58,340 bases of DNA from positions 1-58,340 of the forward strand of contig NZ_JALPRJ010000054.1 in NCBI RefSeq assembly GCF_030464885.1, read 5' to 3'. A program made the position numbers and the translations under genes. This DNA comes from Caballeronia sp. SEWSISQ10-4 2. Its GTDB lineage: Bacteria; Pseudomonadota; Gammaproteobacteria; Burkholderiales; Burkholderiaceae. Below, piece by piece: positions 24,081 to 35,838 of the stretch (positions are counted from its first letter, which is position 1; every line of letters begins with the position of its first letter). Under the pieces are notes generated by a model. The model saw only the letters and a program-made list of their open reading frames with translations. It was not told the origin of the DNA and ran no database searches.

Positions 24081-24530
24081 CTAGCCCCGCGGCCAAACCG
24101 CTTCCGCCTGCAGCCACTCCAGCACAGGAATGGCCGCGGGCAGCAACGGCGCGACATCGGCGGGAAGATGCTGCCAGGCTAGCGCCTGACCTTCACGGCC
24201 GACCGGATCGCCGTTCCACGCCGTCACCTTGCAAAAGAAGAGCCGCACGTAAGCATGCGGGTAATCGTGCTCGAGCGTCCGCCAGCGCTCGCAGGCGGTC
24301 ACATCAATGCCCAATTCCTCGTGCAATTCCCGCGCGAGCGCTGCTTCAACGCCTTCCCCCACTTCCAGCTTGCCGCCCGGGAATTCCCAGTAACCTTCAT
24401 ACGGTTTGCCTTCCGGGCGTTGCGCGAGAAGATAACGGCCGTCCGGCTGCACAAGCACGCCAACGGCCACTTCCGTCACCTTGCGTCCGTCGGGTGCGGT
24501 GTTTGAAGAACTCGCGGGAAAAGTCGTCAT
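24081..24530 (-). CDS. NUDIX hydrolase, MutT-like
   Basis: A 149-aa NUDIX enzyme. The box GGKLEVGEGVEAALARELHE continuing to ELGI fits G-x5-E-x7-REUxEExGU completely. It sits after FPGG as in MutT, and YLLAQRPEGKPYEGYWEFPG is typical of 8-oxo-dGTP pyrophosphatases that remove oxidised nucleotides. ATG at 24530 overlaps the stop of the upstream ATPase as ATGA, so the two are coupled; the frame from 24605 runs into that gene. The substrate is likely 8-oxo-dGTP, though related NUDIX enzymes vary. Confidence 0.87.
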   Translation of the reverse strand: MTTFPASSSNTAPDGRKVTEVAVGVLVQPDGRYLLAQRPEGKPYEGYWEFPGGKLEVGEGVEAALARELHEELGIDVTACERWRTLEHDYPHAYVRLFFCKVTAWNGDPVGREGQALAWQHLPADVAPLLPAAIPVLEWLQAEAVWPRG

Positions 24531-25390
24531 GCTTTGCGGCCCGACCAGTCGCGGGCGAACTGCCACGCCACCCGTCCCGAACGCGAGCCGCGCTCCAGCG
24601 CCCACACAAGAGCATCGCCGCGCGCTCCGGCAATCTCTTCTGCCTCACAGCCGAAATGCTTCAGCCAATGCCCGACGATCGTCAGGTAATCGTCCTGTTT
24701 GAACGGGTAAAAGCTCACCCACAAGCCGAATCGCTCGGACAGCGAGATCTTTTCTTCAACCACTTCGCCGGGATGAATTTCGCCGTCTGACGTGTGTTTG
24801 TAGGTCTCGTTGTCGCTCATGTATTCGGGCAACAAATGGCGCCGGTTCGACGTTGCGTAGATCAGCACGTTGTCGGATTGCGCGGAGATCGAGCCGTCCA
24901 GCGCCACTTTCAGCGCCTTGTAGCCCGACTCACCTTCTTCGAACGAGAGGTCATCGCAGAAAACGATGAACCGTTCCGGCCGCGCGGAGATCAGGTCGAC
25001 GATATCGCCGAGATCGTGCAGATCGTCCTTGTCGACTTCGATCAGGCGCAGCCCTTCCGAGGCGTACGCGTTCAGGCACGCCTTGATCAGCGACGACTTG
25101 CCCGTGCCGCGCGCGCCCGTCAGCAGCACGTTGTTCGCCGGCGACTTGCGCACGAACTGCCGCGTGTTCTGCTCGATAAGCCCCTTCTGGCGCTCGATGT
25201 TGCAGAGATCGTCGAGCGTCAGCGGCGACAAATTCGGCACGGGCTGCAGAAAACCGCGTCCCTGGCGCTTGCGCCAGCGAAACGCCATCGCACTGTTCCA
25301 GTCGATTTCGGGCGGGGCCGGCGGCAACATCCCTTCAACGCGCGCCAGGACGGCTTCGGCGCGAGTCAGAAATTGTTCGAGTTTATCCAT
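24527..25390 (-). CDS. DUF815-family P-loop ATPase
   Basis: A 287-aa AAA-like ATPase. The Walker A loop is GARGTGKSS at about 92-100, Walker B is RFIVFCDDLSF near 150, and the sensor-like ATSNRRHLLPEYM follows. DUF815 proteins are widespread, next to argJ and NUDIX genes in betaproteobacteria, but their function is not established. ATG at 25390 (MDKLEQFLTRAE) is preferred; it lies 14 bases after argJ. The frame from 25456 extends back into argJ. It is probably co-transcribed with argJ and the NUDIX gene. Confidence 0.82.
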   Translation of the reverse strand: MDKLEQFLTRAEAVLARVEGMLPPAPPEIDWNSAMAFRWRKRQGRGFLQPVPNLSPLTLDDLCNIERQKGLIEQNTRQFVRKSPANNVLLTGARGTGKSSLIKACLNAYASEGLRLIEVDKDDLHDLGDIVDLISARPERFIVFCDDLSFEEGESGYKALKVALDGSISAQSDNVLIYATSNRRHLLPEYMSDNETYKHTSDGEIHPGEVVEEKISLSERFGLWVSFYPFKQDDYLTIVGHWLKHFGCEAEEIAGARGDALVWALERGSRSGRVAWQFARDWSGRKA

Positions 25391-25404
25391 GGGAAATGTG
25401 TGGT

Positions 25405-26646
25405 TCAGGACCGGTAATCGGCGTTGATGCTGACGTAATCGTGCGAGAGGTCGCACGTCCAGATCGTGGCATCGGCTTGGCCACGGCCGAGCAAGACGCG
25501 GATCGCGATCTCGCTTTTCTTCATCACGCGCTGGCCGTCTTCCTCGCGATACTCAGGATTGCGGCCACCGTTTTTCGCGACCAGGACGTCGTCCAGATAC
25601 AGGTCGATCTTGTTCACATCGAGATCAGCAACGCCTGCATAACCGATGGCGGCAAGAATCCGGCCCAGGTTGGGATCGGAAGCGTAGAACGCGGTTTTGA
25701 CCAGCGGCGAATGGCCAATCGCGTACGCAATCAGGCGGCATTCGGCTTCACTCGCGCCGCCTTCCACCGTCACCGTCATGAACTTGGTTGCGCCCTCGCC
25801 GTCGCGCACGATCAATTGCGCCAGCTCCTGCGCCACCGATGTCACGGCATCGCGCAAGGCCAGATAGGCGGGAGAATCGGTCGAAGCGATCAAAGGCAGC
25901 GTCGACTTGCCCGAAGCGATCACGATAAACGAGTCGTTCGTCGAGGTATCGCCGTCGATGGTGATGCAGTTGAACGAGCGATCCGCCACGTGCTTGATCA
26001 GCGTATCGAGCACCGGCTGCGTGAGGGCGGCGTCGCAGGCGAGAAAACCGAGCATGGTCGCCATGTTCGGCCGGATCATGCCGGCGCCCTTGCTGATACC
26101 CGACAGCGTAATCGTGTGGCCATCGATCTGAACCTGACGCGATGCCGCTTTCGGCAGCGTATCGGTGGTCATGATGGTTTGCGCGGCTTCGAACCAGTGA
26201 GCCGGTTTTTGATTCGCCAGCGCGGTGGGCAGCCCGGCTTTCAAACGGTCGACCGGCAGCGGTTCGAGAATCACGCCTGTGGAAAACGGCAGGATCTGCG
26301 TGGCTTCCAGGTCCAGAAGCCCTGCCAGCGCCGCACAGGTTTCGCGTGTGTGCGCCATACCCGGCTCGCCGGTTCCCGCATTGGCGTTGCCCGTATTCAC
26401 CACCAGCGCACGAATGCCTTTGGCGCCGGCGCGTACCGCGTCCAGATGCTCACGACACACCGTAACCGGCGCCGCGCAGAAGCGGTTCTGCGTGAACACG
26501 CCGCCGAGCGTCGCACCTTCTTCGATCTGTATGACGAGCACATCCTTGCGATTCGGTTTTCGAATGTTCGCCTCCGCCCAGCCTAGCGTGACGCCGGCGA
26601 CGGGATGCAGGTTGGCGGGATCGATCGAGGGGAAATTGACGGCCAT
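25405..26646 (-). CDS. argJ: Glutamate N-acetyltransferase / amino-acid acetyltransferase
   Basis: A 413-aa enzyme of arginine synthesis that moves the acetyl group from N-acetylornithine to glutamate, and in bifunctional forms also uses acetyl-CoA. The precursor cuts itself before the nucleophile Thr197 in KGAGMIRPNMATML, which is intact, to give alpha and beta chains. Other conserved blocks are VNTGNANAGTG and DGEGATKF. ATG at 26646 is used; the frame from 26700 adds 18 residues. It lies 198 bases downstream of secA on the same strand. Cytosolic. Confidence 0.95.
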   Translation of the reverse strand: MAVNFPSIDPANLHPVAGVTLGWAEANIRKPNRKDVLVIQIEEGATLGGVFTQNRFCAAPVTVCREHLDAVRAGAKGIRALVVNTGNANAGTGEPGMAHTRETCAALAGLLDLEATQILPFSTGVILEPLPVDRLKAGLPTALANQKPAHWFEAAQTIMTTDTLPKAASRQVQIDGHTITLSGISKGAGMIRPNMATMLGFLACDAALTQPVLDTLIKHVADRSFNCITIDGDTSTNDSFIVIASGKSTLPLIASTDSPAYLALRDAVTSVAQELAQLIVRDGEGATKFMTVTVEGGASEAECRLIAYAIGHSPLVKTAFYASDPNLGRILAAIGYAGVADLDVNKIDLYLDDVLVAKNGGRNPEYREEDGQRVMKKSEIAIRVLLGRGQADATIWTCDLSHDYVSINADYRS

Positions 26647-26844
26647 GTTCGCGACTCGCTGAAAGTGGCGAGTGCCGGCGCGCGAGACGCGAGCCGGCAC
26701 GGAGATGAATAAACGGCGCCTGACTTGTTGAGAAGACCAACGCCCGGGAAAAACAAAACCAATCTGCCAAAGACAAACGACGCATCGCTGCGTCGCCTGT
26801 CTCCAATGCCTGCTTGTTACTCGCTACGGCTCTTCAAGCGCCGA

Positions 26845-29655
<2,811 letters not shown>

Positions 29656-29917
29656 CGGATCAGTGTCTGCGTCGCGGTATCGGCTTAGAGCACGCTGGAT
29701 GCGTCCCAGTTCGGGGAACCTCGGCGGCTTAAGTCCATGGGTGAAATCGAATCGGGGATTTTAGCACGCGCCCCCGCTGGAGCTTGCGCGCGCATCGTTT
29801 GTGGTACAGCGGCCGGACGACAAGCCAAACACCCTTCAAAGCGACAGGCGCCGTGCCATTTCGCGAGGTGTAGAGCGTTACAATCAACGCGTCGCCGCCC
29901 GCCCCACAGATTGAAAA

Positions 29918-30409
29918 ATGAGCCGATTTCCGCCGAATTCAAGGCCTCCGCCACGCTTCGATCCCCGCAAGCCACAGGCGCTCTCGGACGTGCTCGGCCG
30001 CACGAGCGAGTTTCTCGCGTTGCGCGCGGGCGTGGAGCAAGTGACGGCGCTACAACGCGATCTGGTTGCGCTGCTGCCCGATTATCTTGGATCGAACGTG
30101 GAACCGGGTTTCATTAAAGACGGCGTACTGGCGCTTTTTGCCGGACATAACGCGCTCGCCGCCCGTCTTCGACACATCGAACCGCGTCTTCTAGCCGATC
30201 TGCAACAGCGCGGCTGGGCAGTTAATGCGCTGAAGATTCGCGTGCGGCCTCAGGCGATGAAAGATGTCGTGCCGCCGAAACAAGCGCGTATGTCAGCCGC
30301 CGGAGCCGATGCGCTGCAAACGCTCGCCGAGACGCTCGAACCGTCGCCGCTTCAGGAAGCACTCGCTAAAATGGCTGCGCGTCATCACGCGAAAACGCAA
30401 AAAAAATGA
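29918..30409 (+). CDS. DciA-like DUF721 protein
   Basis: A 163-aa basic protein of the DUF721 group, whose studied members (DciA) load the replicative helicase DnaB in bacteria lacking DnaC. The conserved domain runs about 20-110 (LSDVLGRTSEFLALRAGVEQ and FIKDGVLALFAGHNALAARL), followed by a Pro/Lys-rich tail. It is divergent from secA, as in many betaproteobacteria. Its TGA stop lies inside the hairpin that ends lpxC on the other strand. The DciA role is inferred from family membership. Confidence 0.8.
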   Translation: MSRFPPNSRPPPRFDPRKPQALSDVLGRTSEFLALRAGVEQVTALQRDLVALLPDYLGSNVEPGFIKDGVLALFAGHNALAARLRHIEPRLLADLQQRGWAVNALKIRVRPQAMKDVVPPKQARMSAAGADALQTLAETLEPSPLQEALAKMAARHHAKTQKK

Positions 30410-30436
30410 GCGGCGCTCGAAAGCCGCCGCTCATTT
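30404..30436 (-). terminator. Terminator of lpxC overlapping the dciA stop
   Basis: AAATGAGCGGCG and CGCCGCTCATTT pair perfectly over 12 bp around a 9-base loop. Read on the minus strand, the stem runs into a T-rich tract, so it ends lpxC transcription. The dciA stop codon (30407-30409) lies in the stem. Confidence 0.8.
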
Positions 30437-30458
30437 CCATTCTGACTTGCTAAATACT

Positions 30459-31376
30459 TTACGCGAACGCCGTTTGGGTGTCGAAAGCGAAACCGCGCGG
30501 TGCCGCTTGTTTATCCTCGAACGTCACGATTTCATACGCATCTTCGTGCGCCAGTAATTCACGCAGCAACATATTATTCATTGCGTGGCCGCCTTTATAC
30601 GCGGCATACGACGCCAGCAACGGATGACCGACCACATACAGGTCGCCGATCGCGTCCAGCATCTTGTGCTTCACGAACTCGTCTTCATAACGCAAACCGT
30701 CGTTATTCAGAATCCGGTATTCGTCCAATACGATGGCGTTATCCATGCTGCCGCCACGCGCCAATCCGAGCTCACGCATCATTTCCACTTCATGCGCAAA
30801 ACCGAACGTCCGTGCCCGCGCAATGTCCCGAACATAGGATGTATTCGCAAAATCCACTTCAAGCGCCTGACCGGTTTTATCGACAGCCGGATGGCGGAAA
30901 TCAATGGTGAACTTCAGTTTGAAGCCGAAATACGGATCGAGACGCGCGAATTTATCGCCGTCGCGGATTTCAACCGGCTTCGTCACCTTGATGAATTTCT
31001 TTGCCGCGTTCTGTTCTTCAATACCCGCCGATTGAATCAGAAACACGAAAGAAGCAGCACTGCCGTCCATAATCGGAATTTCTTCAGCCGTGACATCGAC
31101 ATACAGATTGTCGATACCCAGCCCCGCGCACGCCGACATCAAATGCTCGATGGTCGACACGCGCGCGCCGTCCTTCTGCAACACCGAAGCCAGGCGCGTG
31201 TCGCCGATAGCCAAAGCCGACGCCGGAATGTCCACCGGCTCGGGCAGGTCGATACGCGCAAAGACAATGCCGGTGTTGGCCGGCGCGGGCCGAAGCGTCA
31301 ATTCCACCTTACGGCCCGAATGCAGGCCGATCCCGACGGTTTTGACGATGGCTTTAATGGTTCGCTGCTTCAACAT
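30459..31376 (-). CDS. lpxC: UDP-3-O-acyl-N-acetylglucosamine deacetylase
   Basis: A 305-aa zinc enzyme that carries out the committed step of lipid A synthesis in the cytosol. Zinc ligands H78 (TIEHLMSA), H237 and D241 (KHKMLDAIGD) and the general-acid H264 (KGGHAMNN) are all present, one residue off the E. coli numbering. Length is normal. It lies just downstream of the dcw cluster and a peroxiredoxin gene, as usual, and ends at a strong hairpin shared with dciA. Upstream is a 366-base gap, so it probably has its own promoter. Confidence 0.97.
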   Translation of the reverse strand: MLKQRTIKAIVKTVGIGLHSGRKVELTLRPAPANTGIVFARIDLPEPVDIPASALAIGDTRLASVLQKDGARVSTIEHLMSACAGLGIDNLYVDVTAEEIPIMDGSAASFVFLIQSAGIEEQNAAKKFIKVTKPVEIRDGDKFARLDPYFGFKLKFTIDFRHPAVDKTGQALEVDFANTSYVRDIARARTFGFAHEVEMMRELGLARGGSMDNAIVLDEYRILNNDGLRYEDEFVKHKMLDAIGDLYVVGHPLLASYAAYKGGHAMNNMLLRELLAHEDAYEIVTFEDKQAAPRGFAFDTQTAFA

Positions 31377-31742
31377 GATTTTTTTCGCTTCGATTGTGAC
31401 TCTCGATTGAGAGAATCAATCGTGAATTTGTATTCAATAGCGCGGAGTATACTCTAATCACCTCGCGTCGTCCCGGGAGGAAGGTTGCAACTTGTTTCCC
31501 GAAGTTACCGTGTAAGTTCGGCACACAAAACGCACGGCTACGCGCACGCAAGGAGGGTCGGGCCGATGACCGGAATGGAGGCATTCCCGGACATCGGCGC
31601 CGTATTACGGCTTTGTTGCGACTGTGTTGCGGCGTGTTTCAAGCGACGGCACAAACGTCATCTTTTGTAGCACGAATGCAACACAATGTCCGTGCTATCG
31701 ACCTGAAATCGACCCAACATTGATTCAACATCGCTTGAAACA
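31377..31742. other. Intergenic region upstream of lpxC
   Basis: No supported gene. On the minus strand a TATACT hexamer (31446-31451), inside the palindrome GAGTATACTC, could be a -10 box for lpxC about 70 bases before its ATG, but no good -35 box is found at 16-18 bases. The rest carries short frames with no recognisable family. Confidence 0.45.
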
Positions 31743-32246
31743 TCAGCCCAACGTCGCCAGTACGCTCTCAGCGCTGCTGACTTCAAACTTGCCGGGTGCC
31801 TCGAGGTTCAGCGCCTTGACCACGCCGTTCTCGACCACCATCGCGTAACGCTGGGAGCGAATTCCCATGCCACGCTCCGACAAATCCTGCTCCAGGCCGA
31901 GTGCTCGGGTAAAACGTGCGCTGCCGTCGGCGATCATCTTCACCTTGCCCGAGGTTTGAAGATCGCGTCCCCACGCGTTCATGACGAACGCGTCGTTGAC
32001 GGAGACACACCAGATTTCATCGATACCCGCAGCCGCGAACTTCTCCGCATTCTCGACAAAACCCGGCACGTGCCTGGCGGAACAGGTAGGCGTGAACGCG
32101 CCCGGCAATCCGAAGATCACCACGCGCTTGCCCGCCGTCCGCTCACGCGCCGAGAAACCGTTCGGTCCCACGGCACAACCCTCCGACGCCACCTCGATAA
32201 ATTCGAAGAGACGTTCGTCGGGCAGCGTTTCGCCTGTCTTGATCAT
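31743..32246 (-). CDS. Peroxiredoxin, Prx5 type
   Basis: A 167-aa thiol peroxidase that reduces H2O2 and organic hydroperoxides. The active-site segment GLPGAFTPTCSARHVPGF holds the peroxidatic C55. A second cysteine, C80 (IDEIWCVSVND), may resolve it, and the catalytic Arg probably lies in RYAMVVENG. The start MIKTGETLPDE at 32246 is chosen; the frame from 32279 adds 11 unrelated residues. It sits between ftsZ and lpxC, in the same direction as both, an arrangement seen in related betaproteobacteria. Cytosolic, with thioredoxin or glutaredoxin as likely reductant. Confidence 0.87.
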   Translation of the reverse strand: MIKTGETLPDERLFEFIEVASEGCAVGPNGFSARERTAGKRVVIFGLPGAFTPTCSARHVPGFVENAEKFAAAGIDEIWCVSVNDAFVMNAWGRDLQTSGKVKMIADGSARFTRALGLEQDLSERGMGIRSQRYAMVVENGVVKALNLEAPGKFEVSSAESVLATLG

Positions 32247-32512
32247 GGATCGGCCTTTCACTGAGTCAGTGCTGGTCACGCCAGCGATCTACCACTTTGA
32301 TTCTTCACACACGTACACGCAACGCCGTTGTTCCGTCACCGCTTTGCGTTTCGATCTCATCCCAATATAGACGATGATGAACGCAATCGAGGCGGTCACT
32401 CCGCCACAGTCCAGCATCCGGAAGACGCGGCCTGATAACGAGGCAGAACAACCATCGCCTGAGATTTTTGCCAACGGGCGCTTAAATCAAGCAGCCGACC
32501 CGGCAAGAATCA

Positions 32513-33706
32513 TCAGTCTGCTTGCTTGCGCAAGAACGCCGGAATGTCGTATGTGTCCACGCCCTTTTCCTGCAGCGCCTGCACGTGCGAAGCCGCCGTT
32601 TCCCGCGACGAACGCCACACAGCCGGCGTATCCAGCGCGCCGTAGTCCGTGCCGTGCGATTGCTGCGGCGCGTAGCTATGCTGTGCGTGTGCAACCGGCG
32701 CATTGTCCGTGCCCGTGCGCAGCAGGGTCATCGGTGCAGCTTGTTGCTTCTTCGCTGCACGGCCGAGGCCCGTTGCTACAACCGTCACGCGCAATGCATC
32801 GCCCATGGCGTCGTCATACACCGCGCCGAAGATCACGGTCGCGTCTTCTGCTGCATACGATTTGATCGTGTTCATCACTTCGCGCGTTTCCGACAGACGC
32901 AGCGAACGGCTCGACGTGATGTTCACCAGCACGCCACGCGCCCCCGACAGATCCACGCCTTCCAGCAACGGACTTGCGACCGCCTGCTCAGCGGCGAGGC
33001 GCGCGCGATCGACACCGGCCACCGTCGCCGTGCCCATCATCGCCTTGCCTTGCTCGCCCATCACCGTCTTCACGTCTTCGAAGTCGACGTTGACCAGCCC
33101 GTCGACGTTGATGATTTCCGCGATGCCGGCAACAGCGTTGTTCAATACGTCGTCAGCGCACTGGAAGCACTTGTCCATCTCAGCGTCATCGCCCATCACC
33201 TCGAACAGCTTGTCGTTCAGGACGACGATCAGCGAGTCGACGTGATCCTCCAGTTGCTGCGATCCCGCTTCAGCCACGCGCATGCGGCGGCCGCCTTCAA
33301 ACTCGAACGGCTTGCTGACCACACCCACGGTCAGAATGCCCATTTCCTTCGCGATCTGAGCCACGACCGGCGCTGCGCCCGTACCCGTGCCGCCACCCAT
33401 GCCTGCGGTGATGAACACCATGTGCGCGCCGCGCAGTGCATCGGCGATGCGCTCACGCGCATCTTCCGCTGCGGCCTTACCCATGTCCGGCTTGGCCCCT
33501 GCTCCGAGACCCGTGTTGCCCAACTGGATCACCTGGGTGGCACGCGAACGCGCGAGCGCCTGCGCATCCGTGTTCATCACGATGAAGTCCACGCCCTGAA
33601 CTCCGCGGTTGATCATGTGCTGCACCGCGTTACCGCCAGCACCACCAACACCAACGACCTTGATGATCGTTCCGTTGGTTTCCGTTTCCAGCATTTCGAA
33701 ATCCAT
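32513..33706 (-). CDS. ftsZ: Cell division tubulin homologue FtsZ
   Basis: A 397-aa GTPase that polymerises into the Z ring. The tubulin signature GGGTGTG lies at 104-110. The N-terminal nucleotide segment VVGVGGAGGNAV, the T7-loop region (NVDFEDVKTVM) and the conserved C-terminal peptide DTYDIPAFLRKQAD that binds FtsA and ZapD are complete. Between the core and this tail is a 60-residue linker rich in Gln, His and Ala. It is the last gene of the dcw cluster, 97 bases after ftsA. Confidence 0.98.
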   Translation of the reverse strand: MDFEMLETETNGTIIKVVGVGGAGGNAVQHMINRGVQGVDFIVMNTDAQALARSRATQVIQLGNTGLGAGAKPDMGKAAAEDARERIADALRGAHMVFITAGMGGGTGTGAAPVVAQIAKEMGILTVGVVSKPFEFEGGRRMRVAEAGSQQLEDHVDSLIVVLNDKLFEVMGDDAEMDKCFQCADDVLNNAVAGIAEIINVDGLVNVDFEDVKTVMGEQGKAMMGTATVAGVDRARLAAEQAVASPLLEGVDLSGARGVLVNITSSRSLRLSETREVMNTIKSYAAEDATVIFGAVYDDAMGDALRVTVVATGLGRAAKKQQAAPMTLLRTGTDNAPVAHAQHSYAPQQSHGTDYGALDTPAVWRSSRETAASHVQALQEKGVDTYDIPAFLRKQAD

Positions 33707-33803
33707 ATTGCCTCCGTCAAGAATGAAAATCGGCGTTATTCGGCAAGAGATCGGGCAACCTCTTGTCGCGCGCCAGCCGCCGGCACCAGCGCGAATTCTG
33801 TGT

Positions 33804-35036
33804 TCAGAAATTTCCCAGGAACCAATCTTTCATGCGTCCCAAAACCTGTCCCATCGAGCCGGACTGCACGGCAACCTTGCGCCCGCGCATGCGTTGCGAA
33901 CGGCCTTCGACGAGCAAACCCATCGCTGTGGAATAACGCGGGTTGCGAACCACATCGGCCAGACCGCCTGCATATTCGGGCACGCCGATACGCACCGGCT
34001 TCAGGAAGATGTCTTCGCCGAGTTCGACCATGCCGGGCATCATCGATGCACCGCCGGTCAGCACCACGCCGCTGCTCAGCAATTCTTCGTAGCCCGACTC
34101 GCGCACGACCTGCTGCACGAGCGAGAACAACTCTTCCACGCGCGGTTCGACAACAGCCGCCAGCGCCTGCCGCGACAGCGTGCGCGGACCGCGCTCGCCG
34201 AGTCCCGGCACTTCGATCATTTCGTCCGGATCAGCCAGCGCCTGCTTCGCGATCCCGTAGCTCACCTTGATATCTTCGGCATCGGGCGTCGGCGTGCGTA
34301 AAGCCATGGCCACGTCGCTCGTGATCTGATCGCCGGCGATGGGAATCACCGCCGTATGACGGATCGCGCCTTCGCTGAAGATCGCGATGTCGGTCGTACC
34401 GCCGCCGATATCCACCAGCACCACGCCGAGCTCCTTCTCGTCTTCCGTCAGCACCGCCAGCGACGAAGCCAGCGGCTGCAAGATCAGGTCGTTCACTTCG
34501 AGCCCGCAGCGGCGCACGCACTTCACGATGTTCTGCGCCGCGCTCACCGCGCCCGTCACGATGTGCACCTTCACTTCCAGCCGAATGCCGCTCATGCCGA
34601 TCGGCTCGCGCACATCTTCCTGCCCGTCGATGATGAATTCCTGCGTCAGGATATGCAGCACCTGCTGATCGGTCGGGATGTTGATCGCCTTGGCCGTCTC
34701 GATCACGCGCGCCACATCGGTCTGCGTGACTTCCTTGTCCTTGATGGCAACCATGCCGCTCGAATTGAAGCTTCGAATGTGGCTGCCGGCGATGCCGGTG
34801 AACACATTCGTGATCTTGCAATCGGCCATCAGTTCGGCTTCTTCGAGCGCGCGCTGGATTGACTGGACCGTCGCCTCGATGTTGACGACAACGCCCTTCT
34901 TCAATCCCTTGGAGTCGCTCTGGCCGAGCCCGATCACCTCGTAGTGGCCCTCGCCTTTCAACTCGGCGACGATAGCCACCACCTTCGACGTCCCGATGTC
35001 GAGGGCGACCAGCAAGTCTTTGTAGTCTTTGCTCAT
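33804..35036 (-). CDS. ftsA: Cell division protein FtsA
   Basis: A 410-aa actin-like protein that anchors FtsZ filaments to the inner membrane and recruits later septal proteins. The start LLVALDIGTSKVVAIVAELK is the phosphate-1 loop, VVLVDIGGGTTDIAIF phosphate-2, and VVLTGGASMMPGM the adenosine motif. The C-terminal amphipathic helix (GQVLGRMKDWFLGNF) is the membrane tether. It lies 27 bases after ftsQ and 97 before ftsZ, in the usual order. Confidence 0.97.
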   Translation of the reverse strand: MSKDYKDLLVALDIGTSKVVAIVAELKGEGHYEVIGLGQSDSKGLKKGVVVNIEATVQSIQRALEEAELMADCKITNVFTGIAGSHIRSFNSSGMVAIKDKEVTQTDVARVIETAKAINIPTDQQVLHILTQEFIIDGQEDVREPIGMSGIRLEVKVHIVTGAVSAAQNIVKCVRRCGLEVNDLILQPLASSLAVLTEDEKELGVVLVDIGGGTTDIAIFSEGAIRHTAVIPIAGDQITSDVAMALRTPTPDAEDIKVSYGIAKQALADPDEMIEVPGLGERGPRTLSRQALAAVVEPRVEELFSLVQQVVRESGYEELLSSGVVLTGGASMMPGMVELGEDIFLKPVRIGVPEYAGGLADVVRNPRYSTAMGLLVEGRSQRMRGRKVAVQSGSMGQVLGRMKDWFLGNF

Positions 35037-35063
35037 AGCGTGCTCATTGCCTGTGATGTCTGC

Positions 35064-35816
35064 TTACTTCTTCACTTTGTCGGTGTCGCTGATGAAGCGC
35101 ATGCCGGCGGCCTTGACTGCAAAGCCGTTCGGATAGCGCAAATCCGCGTATTCGATGTCATTCCCCCACCGCCCCGTCACCGACGACCACGCCGCCACGA
35201 ACCGTCGGCTGCGATCGAACAACGTGTCCTGATTACGCTCGCGCCCCAATTCGATCTGCGTCCCGTTCGAAAGCTTCACTGTCCACGCATATCGCGGCGA
35301 CAAGATGACTTCTTCCGGATGCGCATCCAGCGGCGCGAACCACTTCGTAAAATCCCGGTACCGTTGCACCACTTCTTTCGCCGATCCATCCGGCCCTTCG
35401 AACGCGGGCAGGTCGTCGTCGAGTTCACCCTGGTTCGCCGTGAACAGATCGCCGTCCACGCTCACCAGTTGATCCGTGCCCCACGTGCCGAGCGGCTTGA
35501 ACTCCTCCAGCGTCACCGCCAGCGCGTTCGGCCACACGCGCCGCACGCTCGCGTGACGCACCCACGGCATCTGCTCGAACGCAGTGCGTGCCGCGTCGAG
35601 ATCGACGGTGAAGTAGTTGCCCTTCAAATGGCCTACGACGCTCGCGCGCACGGTCGGCGAATTGATGTGCGACGTGTCACCGTCAATCTGGATCTCGCGC
35701 AAACGGAACTCCGGCCGCTGGATCGCCCAGTAACCGGCGGCCCCAAGCAGCACGAACACGAGCAATACGTGCAGTGCGTTGGCCGTGAGGTTCATCTGGC
35801 GAGCGTTGTTCCACAT
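35064..35816 (-). CDS. ftsQ: Cell division protein FtsQ
   Basis: A 250-aa bitopic membrane protein that bridges early and late division proteins. A short cytoplasmic tail and one helix (about 10-30, LHVLLVFVLLGAAGYWAIQ) precede the periplasmic POTRA domain (about 37-110, FRLREIQIDGDTSHINS). The beta domain follows, where it contacts FtsB and FtsL (SLGVE-type partners). It starts 22 bases after ddl. Length is normal for betaproteobacteria. Confidence 0.94.
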   Translation of the reverse strand: MWNNARQMNLTANALHVLLVFVLLGAAGYWAIQRPEFRLREIQIDGDTSHINSPTVRASVVGHLKGNYFTVDLDAARTAFEQMPWVRHASVRRVWPNALAVTLEEFKPLGTWGTDQLVSVDGDLFTANQGELDDDLPAFEGPDGSAKEVVQRYRDFTKWFAPLDAHPEEVILSPRYAWTVKLSNGTQIELGRERNQDTLFDRSRRFVAAWSSVTGRWGNDIEYADLRYPNGFAVKAAGMRFISDTDKVKK

Positions 35817-35838
35817 GTTCGGTTTCGTCTACGTTCGT

